Position numbers and translations under genes: made by a program. The notes under the pieces are model-generated. The model was not told the DNA's origin and did not search any database. It worked only from the letters and a program-made list of their open reading frames with translations. From assembly GCA_037142875.1 (NCBI GenBank), contig JBAWZV010000008.1:34869-98868 (forward strand): a DNA stretch of 64,000 nt, read 5' to 3'. This document shows positions 10,578 to 17,792 of this stretch, piece after piece. Source of the stretch: PALSA-600 sp037142875 (lineage in GTDB: Bacteria > Actinomycetota > Thermoleophilia > Gaiellales > Gaiellaceae). Position 1 is the first letter of the stretch, and each line of letters begins with the position of its first letter.

Positions 10578-11149
10578 GGCACGACGAGCCCCTTCAGGTT
10601 CGCGACGCGCGAGGGGCCGATCCCGGGGATCGCATCGAGGTCGTCGGTCGAGCGAAATGGGCCGTGCGCCAGCCGATAGTCGACGATCTTCTGCGCGGTC
10701 ACCGGGCCGATGCCCGGCAGCGCGTCGAGCTGCTCGGCGGTCGCCGAGTTGAGGTCGACCGGGGCGCCAGATGCCGCGCCGACCGCGGCGCCGGGGGCGG
10801 AGGCGCCGCGCGCGGGAACGACCACCTGTTCCCCATCTGCGAGCGGTGCGGCGAGGTTGACGAGCGCGGCGTCGGCCTTCGCCGTTACCCCGCCTGCCCG
10901 GTGAAGCGCATCGGCGACCCGCGAGCCCGCCGCAAGGCGGTAGAGGCCGGGCCGCCGCACTGCGCCTGCGACATCGACGACGAGCGCGGCCGAGGGCGTG
11001 GGCGCGGCAAGCGGCGACCCGACCGTCGCGGCCACCACCGGAGGCGCGGCCCCAGGCTGCGAGACGAAGCGCGACCCGAGCACCACCACCGCGAGCGCAG
11101 CAGCCGCGAGCAGCAGCGCCCGGTTGCGCGTGAGCGTGAAGACAGGCAT
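10574..11149 (-). CDS. comEA: Competence DNA-binding protein ComEA
   Basis: 191 residues. One N-terminal membrane anchor (ALLLAAAALAVVVLGSRFV) and an Ala/Pro-rich linker precede an SLBB-like domain (residues about 58-110: VDVAGAVRRPGLYRLAAGSR). The C-terminal tandem helix-hairpin-helix DNA-binding domain has the two motifs LPGIGPVTAQKIVDYR and IPGIGPSRVANL. ComEA binds incoming double-stranded DNA outside the membrane and delivers it to ComEC. The 4-bp overlap with comEC indicates translational coupling. Length and domain order match actinobacterial and firmicute ComEA. Confidence 0.95.
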   Translation of the reverse strand: MPVFTLTRNRALLLAAAALAVVVLGSRFVSQPGAAPPVVAATVGSPLAAPTPSAALVVDVAGAVRRPGLYRLAAGSRVADALHRAGGVTAKADAALVNLAAPLADGEQVVVPARGASAPGAAVGAASGAPVDLNSATAEQLDALPGIGPVTAQKIVDYRLAHGPFRSTDDLDAIPGIGPSRVANLKGLVVP

Positions 11150-11239
11150 CCCACGAGCCTGCCGCGCAACGTGTGCCGTGTCTGTACCGGCTCTGAGCCG
11201 GGTGTGTGACGCCGCGGGCGGGCCAAGGCCCGGCCGGGC

Positions 11240-13678
11240 TCAGACGACGAAGTTGACGAGCTTGTCGGGCACGGAGAACACCTTGCGGAGCTCCTTGCCC
11301 TCGAGGTGCGCCGCGACCTTCTCCGACGCACGCGCCAGCGCGACGAGCTCGACCTCGGGCAGCCCGGCCGCGACCGGGAAGCGGTCACGAACCTTGCCGT
11401 TGACCTGGACGACGAGCTCGACCGTGTCGCGGACGAGCTGCGACTGGTCGGCGACCGGCCACGGCTCAGCCCAGAGGCGTCCGTGCCCGAGCTTCTCCCA
11501 CAGCTCCTCCGCCGCGTGCGGCGCGTAGGGCTGGATCAGGGAGACGGCGGTCTCGACGGCAAAACGCGACGCGGGATCGCCCGACCCGGCGGAGATCGCA
11601 TTCACGAGCTCCATCACGGCCGCGACGGGCGTGTTGAAGACGAACCGCCGCTCGATGTCGTCGGTGACCTTGGCGATCGTCTCGTGCGCCTTGCGGGCGA
11701 GCGGCGTTCCGGTCGTCACGCCGGTCGGGGCCAGCTCGAGCTCCTCGTGCACGACCCGCCAGAGCCGCTGCAGGAACCGGGAGGTGCCGTCGACACCGGT
11801 GTCCTGCCACTCCTTGTCCTGGTCGGCCGGGCCCATGAAGAGGATGTAGAGCCGCAGCGCGTCGGCGCCGTAGCGCTCGATCAGCTCGTCGGGTGAGACG
11901 ACGTTGCCCTTCGACTTCGACATCTTGGCGCCGTAGCGGTAGATCATCCCCTGGTTGAAGAGCCGCGCAAACGGCTCCTTGAAGCCGACGAGCCCGATGT
12001 CGTAGAGCGCCTTGGTGAAGAAGCGCGCGTACATGAGGTGCAGGATTGCGTGCTCGATCCCGCCGATGTACTGGTTGACCGGCAGCCAGAAGTCGACGGT
12101 GTCGCGGTCGAATGGCGCCTCGGCGTTCTGCGGGTCGGTGTAGCGCAGGAAGTACCAGGACGAGTCGACGAACGTGTCCATCGTGTCGGTCTCGCGCCGG
12201 GCGGCAGCACCGCAGGCCGGGCAGGTCGTCGCGACCCAGTCCTCGGCGGCGGCAAGCGGTGAGCGGCCCTTCGGCAGGTAGTCCTCGATCTCGGGGAGGA
12301 TCACCGGCAGGTCGGCCTCGGGCACCGGCACGACGCCGCAGCTCTCGCAGTGGATGATCGGGATCGGGCAGCCCCAGTAGCGCTGGCGGGAGAGCAGCCA
12401 GTCACGCAGGCGGTAGTTGACAGCCTCCTTGCCGAGCCCGCGGTCGGCGAGCGACTCCACGATCGCCTTCTTCGCCTGCGGCGAGGGCAGCCCGCTGAAC
12501 TGCGCCGAGTTGACGATCAGGTCGTCGTCGGCGTGCGAGACGTAGACGGCGCCTTCCTCGACCTCGCCCTCGGCGGGTGCGACGACCTGGACGACGGGAA
12601 GGTCGAAGGCCTGCGCGAACGCGAAGTCGCGCTCGTCGTGTGCCGGCACCGCCATGATCGCGCCTGTCCCGTAGTCCATCAGGACGTAGTCGGCGACCCA
12701 GATCGGGATGCGCGTGTCGTTCACCGGATTGACGGCGTAGAAGCCGGTGAACACCCCGGTCTTCTCCTCGTTGGCGGCGCGCTCCTCGCTCTTCTTTGCC
12801 GTTGCGCGTCGCACGTAGGCGCGGAGCCCGGCGGGGCTGTCGAGGCGCTCCGCGAACCGCTCGACGAGCGGATGCTCTGGAGCGAGGACGAAGAACGTGG
12901 CACCGAAGAGCGTGTCCGGCCGCGTCGTGAAGACCGGCACGTCCTCGTCGAACTCCTCGATCCGGAACAGGATCTCGCCGCCCTCGGAGCGGCCGATCCA
13001 GTTGCGCTGCATCGTCAGGACGCGCTCGGGCCACGACTCGAGCAGCGACATGTCGTCGAGCAGCCGGTCGGCGTACGCGGTGATCTTGAACATCCACTGC
13101 TCGAGCTTGCGCGACTCGACCTCGGCGCCGCACCGCTCGCAGTTGCCGTCGACGACCTGCTCGTTTGCGAGCACCGTCTGGTCGTTCGGGCACCACTTGA
13201 CCGGCGCGTTCTTCCGGTAGGCGAGCCCGGCGTCGTAGAGCTTCAGGAAGAGCCATTGCGTCCAGCGGTAGTACTCGGGCTCGTGTGTCGAGACCTCGCG
13301 GGTCCAGTCGATCGACCAACCCATCCGCTTGATCTGCCGCCGGATCGCGGCGATGTTGCGCTCGGTCACCTGGCGCGGGTGGCCGCCCTCGCGGATCGCG
13401 GCGTTCTCGGCAGGCAGGCCGAAGGCGTCGTACCCCATCGGCCGCAGAATGTGGTGGCCCGTGCGGCGCCGGACGTGCGAGACGACGTCGCCGAGGGTGT
13501 AGTTGAGGACGTGCCCCATGTGGAGCTCACCCGAGGGGTAGGGGAGCATCTCGAGCACGTAGGCCTTGCTCGCGTCGGGTGCGCTCGGGTCGGCCGGGTT
13601 CGGCGTGACGAAGGCGTCGGCCTCGTCCCAGACCCGCTGCCACTTCTGCTCGATTGCTTGAGGCTCGTATGCGTCCAT
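11240..13678 (-). CDS. leuS: Leucyl-tRNA synthetase
   Basis: Class Ia aminoacyl-tRNA synthetase charging tRNA-Leu. The HIGH motif is HMGH, in PYPSGELHMGHVLNYTLGD, and the KMSKS motif is intact (YGAKMSKSKGNV). The CP1 editing domain lies between them, with the Thr-rich FTTRPDTLFGATFFVLAPEH segment. Zinc-binding Cys pairs are visible (NCERCG; CESCG and CPACG). The start at 13678 (MDAYEPQAIEQKWQ) gives 812 residues, normal for bacterial LeuRS; a longer upstream frame through the leader is not coding. Expression is probably controlled by the attenuator in the leader (see 13699-13799). Confidence 0.98.
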   Translation of the reverse strand: MDAYEPQAIEQKWQRVWDEADAFVTPNPADPSAPDASKAYVLEMLPYPSGELHMGHVLNYTLGDVVSHVRRRTGHHILRPMGYDAFGLPAENAAIREGGHPRQVTERNIAAIRRQIKRMGWSIDWTREVSTHEPEYYRWTQWLFLKLYDAGLAYRKNAPVKWCPNDQTVLANEQVVDGNCERCGAEVESRKLEQWMFKITAYADRLLDDMSLLESWPERVLTMQRNWIGRSEGGEILFRIEEFDEDVPVFTTRPDTLFGATFFVLAPEHPLVERFAERLDSPAGLRAYVRRATAKKSEERAANEEKTGVFTGFYAVNPVNDTRIPIWVADYVLMDYGTGAIMAVPAHDERDFAFAQAFDLPVVQVVAPAEGEVEEGAVYVSHADDDLIVNSAQFSGLPSPQAKKAIVESLADRGLGKEAVNYRLRDWLLSRQRYWGCPIPIIHCESCGVVPVPEADLPVILPEIEDYLPKGRSPLAAAEDWVATTCPACGAAARRETDTMDTFVDSSWYFLRYTDPQNAEAPFDRDTVDFWLPVNQYIGGIEHAILHLMYARFFTKALYDIGLVGFKEPFARLFNQGMIYRYGAKMSKSKGNVVSPDELIERYGADALRLYILFMGPADQDKEWQDTGVDGTSRFLQRLWRVVHEELELAPTGVTTGTPLARKAHETIAKVTDDIERRFVFNTPVAAVMELVNAISAGSGDPASRFAVETAVSLIQPYAPHAAEELWEKLGHGRLWAEPWPVADQSQLVRDTVELVVQVNGKVRDRFPVAAGLPEVELVALARASEKVAAHLEGKELRKVFSVPDKLVNFVV

Positions 13679-13698
13679 CGTTTCCGTCCCTAGATACG

Positions 13699-13723
13699 AA
13701 AAAGCCTCCCGATTTCGAGAGGC
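13699..13723 (-). terminator. U-tailed terminator hairpin in the leuS leader (attenuator)
   Basis: Read on the minus strand, GCCTCTCGAAATCGGGAGGC folds into an 8-bp stem with one U-G wobble and an AAAU loop, followed by five T residues. It lies 20 bp before the leuS start and downstream of the leader promoter. It would therefore stop transcription before leuS rather than end a neighbouring gene, since the divergent lysA starts farther upstream. Confidence 0.8.
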
Positions 13724-13760
13724 CGAGGGAAGCTGCCGCGGCGGCGCCGCGTTCGCTTCC
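13704..13760 (-). promoter_or_regulatory. Mutually exclusive leader RNA structures controlling leuS
   Basis: On the minus strand, GGAAGC (13760-13755) can pair with GCTTCC (13733-13728), extended by inner GCGGC/GCCGC, leaving the terminator hairpin free to form. Alternatively GCTTCCC (13733-13727) can pair over 7 bp, with one G-U, with GGGAGGC (13710-13704), which is the 3' arm of the terminator. GGAAGC begins five bases after the mini-ORF stop, within the footprint of a ribosome stalled on the Leu codons. This is the geometry of ribosome-mediated attenuation. Pairing was worked out by eye, without energies. Confidence 0.7.
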
Positions 13761-13764
13761 TTGC

Positions 13765-13785
13765 TTACGTAAGAAGCACGTTCAC
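13765..13785 (-). CDS. Putative leuS leader peptide MNVLLT
   Basis: Six-codon mini-ORF GTG AAC GTG CTT CTT ACG TAA. An inner GTG at 13779 would give a four-residue version. The two adjacent Leu codons are CTT, which this GC-rich genome seems to use much less than CTC/CTG, so translation should be sensitive to charged tRNA-Leu. No Shine-Dalgarno is visible, but a TANNNT -10 ends 8 bases upstream, so the transcript may start at or next to the GTG (leaderless initiation, common in actinobacteria). Its placement just before the attenuator stems is the main evidence. Confidence 0.6.
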   Translation of the reverse strand: MNVLLT

Positions 13786-13793
13786 TGCGGCGC

Positions 13794-13799
13794 AGTGTA
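13794..13799 (-). promoter_or_regulatory. Candidate -10 element of the leuS leader promoter
   Basis: TACACT on the minus strand matches the TANNNT consensus of principal sigma factors. It is spaced so that transcription would start about at the GTG of the mini-ORF. The hexamer 17 bp upstream (GTCGAT) is a poor -35, so the call relies on position. Confidence 0.45.
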
Positions 13800-13825
13800 G
13801 CGCGGTCGTAGGCAGAATCGACGGG

Positions 13826-15073
13826 ATGCTCCCGCTCTTTCCCTCCACCGCCCGCATCGACGGCTCCGCGCTGACGATCGGCCGCGTCACGGCAGCCGAT
13901 CTCATCGCAGCGCACGGAAGCCCGCTCGTCGTCTACGACGAGGCGACGATCAGGGCGGCGGCACGTGCCTACCGCGAGGCGGCACCCGACGCGTTGATCG
14001 CGTACGGGACGAAGGCGTTTCCGAACCTGGCGATCCTGCGGCTCCTTGCCGAGGAGGGCATCGGGGCCGATGTCTCGACGCTCGGTGAGATGCGATTTGC
14101 CCGCGAGGCCGGGATCGCCGGCGACCGGATCGTCGTGCACGGAAACAACAAGACCGACGCGGAGCTCGCGACGGCTGCCCGCGAGGGTGCGCTCGTCGTC
14201 GTCGACTCACTCGAGGAGATCGAGCGCGCCGAGACCGCCGGAGTGACGCGCACGCTGGTGCGGTTCACCCCGGGGATCGATGCCGACACCCACGAGGCGA
14301 TTCGCACCGCGCACCACGGCTCGAAGTTCGGCCTGCCGGCCCACGACACGATCGAGGCGCTTCGCCGCTCGCCCGGGATCGAAGGGCTTCACGTCCATGT
14401 CGGCTCGCAGCTCCTCGACCTCGCAGACGCGCTGATGGCCGTCGACTTCATCGCGACGTTCGCGGCGCAGGCACGGCAGGCAACCGGCTGGGAGTGGACG
14501 ACGCTCGATCTCGGCGGTGGCCTTGGCGTTGCGACGTCGCCGGATGAGCCGGAGCTGCCGATCGGGGAGTACGTCCGCGCGGTGCGGAACGAGCTCGACC
14601 GCGCCTGCGGGCTTCATCACCTCCGTCGCCCGAACGTGATCTTCGAGCCCGGACGCTCGCTCGTCTCACATGCAGGGGTGACGCTCTACACCGTCGGGTC
14701 GGTCAAGCGTGTCGCCTCGGCGACGACCTACGTTGCGGTCGACGGCGGCATGTCCGACAACGCCCGCCCGGCGCTGTACGGCGCCCGCTACACGGCGCTG
14801 CTCGCAAACCGCGCCGACGAGACGCCCACCGACGTGTACGCGATCGCCGGGAAGCACTGCGAGTCGGGCGACGTGCTGATCGAGCAGGTGTCGCTCCCCC
14901 AGCCGCGGCGCGGCGACGTCCTCGCCGTCCCGTCGACGGGCGCGTACACGCTCGGGATGGGGTCGAACTACAACGTGACGCCCCGCCCCGCGGCGGTGCT
15001 CGTCGCCGACGGCGTGGCGCGCGTCATCCGCCGCCGCGAGACGCTCGACGATCTGCTCGCGCTCGAAGCCTGA
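13826..15073 (+). CDS. lysA: Diaminopimelate decarboxylase
   Basis: PLP-dependent alanine-racemase-fold decarboxylase catalysing the last step of lysine synthesis from meso-diaminopimelate. It has 415 residues. The PLP lysine lies in IAYGTKAFPNLAILRLL, a Gly-rich phosphate-binding segment is LDLGGGLGV, and substrate-binding FEPGRSLVSHAG and GKHCESGDVL are present. The latter contains the Cys donated to the partner active site in the dimer. The Tyr in GAYTLGMGSNYN is also typical. Divergent from leuS with its leader, so the 147-bp gap holds both promoters. No lysine riboswitch is recognisable in this short gap. Confidence 0.95.
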   Translation: MLPLFPSTARIDGSALTIGRVTAADLIAAHGSPLVVYDEATIRAAARAYREAAPDALIAYGTKAFPNLAILRLLAEEGIGADVSTLGEMRFAREAGIAGDRIVVHGNNKTDAELATAAREGALVVVDSLEEIERAETAGVTRTLVRFTPGIDADTHEAIRTAHHGSKFGLPAHDTIEALRRSPGIEGLHVHVGSQLLDLADALMAVDFIATFAAQARQATGWEWTTLDLGGGLGVATSPDEPELPIGEYVRAVRNELDRACGLHHLRRPNVIFEPGRSLVSHAGVTLYTVGSVKRVASATTYVAVDGGMSDNARPALYGARYTALLANRADETPTDVYAIAGKHCESGDVLIEQVSLPQPRRGDVLAVPSTGAYTLGMGSNYNVTPRPAAVLVADGVARVIRRRETLDDLLALEA

Positions 15074-15082
15074 CCGAAGCAG

Positions 15083-15289
15083 CTACTCGACCGGCCAGAC
15101 CATCAGGTCGACCGCGTCACGGTTGACGTCGTCCTCGAGCGGCGCCTGCGTGACCTTCCAGCTCTGGCCGTCGTGCTCGAGCACGTCGCCGACCGCGTAG
15201 ACCGTGTCGCCGCTGTCGAGGTGCGCAGTCGGGGTGTTCTCGATCGAGGTGCCCTCGGGGCACGGGAAGAGGATGCGATAGCGGGGCAT
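15083..15289 (-). CDS. Small conserved-looking hypothetical protein
   Basis: 68 residues from ATG 15289 (MPRYRILFPCPEGTSIENTP). That start is preferred over one 12 bp upstream because a GGTGG sequence precedes it at a suitable distance. No signal peptide or membrane helix is seen. The composition is acidic with aromatic residues (DDGQSWKV-like beta strands), which suggests a small SH3-like barrel. It lies convergently 9 bp from the lysA stop. I do not recognise a family; coding potential looks good from codon structure. Confidence 0.6.
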   Translation of the reverse strand: MPRYRILFPCPEGTSIENTPTAHLDSGDTVYAVGDVLEHDGQSWKVTQAPLEDDVNRDAVDLMVWPVE

Positions 15290-15402
15290 GTGCAAGACCA
15301 CCTTCGTTGGCCGGATGGTCGGTCGCGCGCGGCGGTCGACTCCGGGTCACTGACCTTGTAGCGCCCACTGCACGCCGTCGCATCGGGGCATCCCCGGAAG
15401 CC

Positions 15403-17724
15403 TCAGGCGGGCTGAACGAGCCGCAGCGGCACGCGCCGAGGCTCGAGCCGCGCCTCGTTGACGTGCGGGTTCCACGGCTCGGCGAGCGGCTCGGCAGCAA
15501 TCGAGCGTGCAACCTGCCCTGCGGGCGGCTCGCCGTAGAGCGTCGTTCGCTGTCGGGGAACGCGTCCGGCGGCCCGGATCATCGCCTCCATCTGCTCGGC
15601 TGCCATCTCCTGCCCCCAGCCCGAACCGGCTGCGCGTGAGATCGACTCGTTCATGAGCGTGCCGCCCAGGTCGTTGACCCCGGCGCGCAGCGCCTCGGCC
15701 ACCCCATCAGGCCCGAGCTTGACCCACGAGACCTGGATGTTGTCGATCGCCCCGTGCAGCGCGAGCCGCCCGACCGCGTGCATGAGCAGCACCTCGGCGA
15801 ACGTCGGCCCCGGCCGGGCCCGGCCCTTGAGGTAGATCGGCGCCTCCATGTGGACGAACGGCAGCGGCACGAACTCGGTGAACCCGCCGGTCACCCGCTG
15901 CAGGTCGCGGACGGCGACGAGATGTCGCGCCCAGTTCCGCGGGCCGTCGACGTGGCCGAACATGATCGTGTTGTTCGAGCGGAGGCCGAGCTCGTGGGCG
16001 GTGCGATGAACCTCGAGCCACTGGGCGGTCGTGATCTTGTCCGGGCAGATCACGGCGCGCACCTCGTCGTCGAGCACCTCTGCGGCGGTCCCCGGCAGCG
16101 AGGCAAGTCCCTCGTCGCGGAGCCGCGCGAGGTAGTCGCGCAGCGGCACGCCGAGCGTCGCGGCGCCCTGCCAGATCTCGAGCGCGCTGAAGGCATGAAC
16201 GTGCATCTCCGGCACGGCATCCTTGATCGCGCGGACGACCGAGGCGTAGTAGTCGCCGTCGAACGCCGGATGGATGCCGCCCTGGAGGCAGACCTCGGTT
16301 GCGCCTCGCTCCCACGCCTCCTCGACCCGGCGGACGATCTCCTCGTGTGGGACGAGGTAGGGGTTGCCGCGCAGGTTCGCTGCGAGCTTTCCCTTCGAGA
16401 ACGCACAGAAGCCACAGCGGAAGTAGCAGACGTTCGTGTACTGGATGTTGCGGGTGACGACGTAGGTGACCTCGTCGCCGTTCACCTCGCGGCGAAGGCG
16501 ATCGGCCGCGGCGAAGACACGTTGGCGCTCCTCGCCGCGCGCGCGGAAGAGCCGCTCGATCTCCCGCTCGCCGAGCTCGCCGCGCGTGTCGATCGGGAGC
16601 GTGTCGCGGGCAACGACAAACGGCAGCGCGCCTGTCTCACCCGGCGACCACCGATCCTCGCGCGCGAGTCCTGTCGAGTCCGCCGCTCGGAGCACCGCCG
16701 GCAGCAGGTCGGCGTCGATCCACTCGGGCGTGAGGTAGCGGGGGTACACGGTGAGCCGCGGTGCGAGCTCGAGCCCTCGGCTCGTGCAGGCCGCCCGCAG
16801 GAGCTCGATCTCGGGCCAGGGAGCCTCGGGGTTGACGTGGTCGATCGTGACGGGTGAGACGCCGCCGAAGTCGTCGATCCCGGCGTCGAGCAGCACGGCG
16901 AAGTCCTCCGTCAGGTTCGGGGGCGCCTGCAACGCAACGTCGGCCGGGAGGACGAGCCGCGCAACGGCGAGCGTCCAGAGGAGCTCCTCGAGCGGCGGCT
17001 CCGGCGCGTCGGCCATCTGCGTGCCGGCCTTCGCGCGGAAGTTCTGGACGATCACCTCCTGCACGTGCGGCCCGGCGGCCGCGATCGCTTGGAGCGCGTC
17101 GAGACGTTCGGCCCGGGTCTCACCGATCCCGATCAGGATCCCGGTCGTGAACGGCACCGACGCGTCACCGGCAAGCCGCAGGGTCTCGAGGCGCGCGGCG
17201 GGCAGCTTGTCGGGCGAGCCGAAGTGCGGCCCGCCGCGCTCGGAGAGGCGCGTCGCGGTCGTCTCGATCATCAGGCCCATCGACGCGGCGACCGGCCGCA
17301 GGAGCGCAAGGTCGGCGGCGGTGAGCACGCCGGGGTTGAGGTGCGGCAGGAGCGACGTCTCCTTCACCACGGCGCGGGCCGCCGCTGCCAGGTACTCGAT
17401 CGTCGTCGCGTAGCCAAGATCAGCAAGCTCGGCGCGGGCAGCGGCGTAGCGCAGCTCGGGCTTGTCGCCAAGCGTGAAGAGCGCCTCACGGCACCCGGCA
17501 CGCTCACCCGCTCGCGCGACCTCGAGCACCTCGTCGAGCGTCATGAAGGCCCGCTCCCCGCGTCTCGGCGGATGGGCGAACGTGCAGTAGTGGCAGACGT
17601 CGCGACAGAGCTTGGTCAGCGGGATGAACACCTTCGGGCTATACGTCACCAGCGTGCCGCGCAACGCCCGCACCTCACGCGCCTCCGCCATCAGCTCGTC
17701 GAGAGGGCGGCGCAGGATGTCCAC
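15403..17724 (-). CDS. fbiC: FO synthase FbiC (fused CofG-CofH), F420 biosynthesis
   Basis: 773-residue fusion of two radical SAM enzymes that together make the deazaflavin chromophore FO from tyrosine and the riboflavin precursor. The N-terminal CofG half has CRDVCHYC (CxxxCxxC) near residue 39. The C-terminal CofH half has CYFRCGFC near residue 440, followed by the typical KGKLAANLRGNPY. Domain order and length match actinobacterial FbiC, whereas archaea and cyanobacteria usually have two separate genes. It shares orientation with the YyaL-like and PPOX genes upstream, and an LLM-family oxidoreductase lies 9 kb away, consistent with an F420-using organism. Confidence 0.96.
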   Translation of the reverse strand: MDILRRPLDELMAEAREVRALRGTLVTYSPKVFIPLTKLCRDVCHYCTFAHPPRRGERAFMTLDEVLEVARAGERAGCREALFTLGDKPELRYAAARAELADLGYATTIEYLAAAARAVVKETSLLPHLNPGVLTAADLALLRPVAASMGLMIETTATRLSERGGPHFGSPDKLPAARLETLRLAGDASVPFTTGILIGIGETRAERLDALQAIAAAGPHVQEVIVQNFRAKAGTQMADAPEPPLEELLWTLAVARLVLPADVALQAPPNLTEDFAVLLDAGIDDFGGVSPVTIDHVNPEAPWPEIELLRAACTSRGLELAPRLTVYPRYLTPEWIDADLLPAVLRAADSTGLAREDRWSPGETGALPFVVARDTLPIDTRGELGEREIERLFRARGEERQRVFAAADRLRREVNGDEVTYVVTRNIQYTNVCYFRCGFCAFSKGKLAANLRGNPYLVPHEEIVRRVEEAWERGATEVCLQGGIHPAFDGDYYASVVRAIKDAVPEMHVHAFSALEIWQGAATLGVPLRDYLARLRDEGLASLPGTAAEVLDDEVRAVICPDKITTAQWLEVHRTAHELGLRSNNTIMFGHVDGPRNWARHLVAVRDLQRVTGGFTEFVPLPFVHMEAPIYLKGRARPGPTFAEVLLMHAVGRLALHGAIDNIQVSWVKLGPDGVAEALRAGVNDLGGTLMNESISRAAGSGWGQEMAAEQMEAMIRAAGRVPRQRTTLYGEPPAGQVARSIAAEPLAEPWNPHVNEARLEPRRVPLRLVQPA

Positions 17725-17792
17725 CGGCCAATCGTATGCGGCCGAGGAGCGCAGCCGACCGGCGCCGGCGCCGTCGCGACGCAGGCGCGGGT

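Noticed and set aside
12350..13693. 447-codon plus-strand open frame opposite leuS
   Set aside because: Shadow of leuS caused by GC-rich third positions; composition is Leu/Val/Asp/Arg-rich without domains, and leuS is unmistakable.
13681..13800. T-box riboswitch before leuS
   Set aside because: No AGGGTGGNACCGCG-like T-box sequence or specifier-loop architecture; the Leu-Leu mini-ORF with switching stems explains the leader better.
11240..14140. Long N-terminal extension of LeuS to 14140
   Set aside because: The extra 154 codons run through the leader, attenuator and part of lysA in antisense; MDAYEPQAIEQKWQ is the normal LeuRS start.
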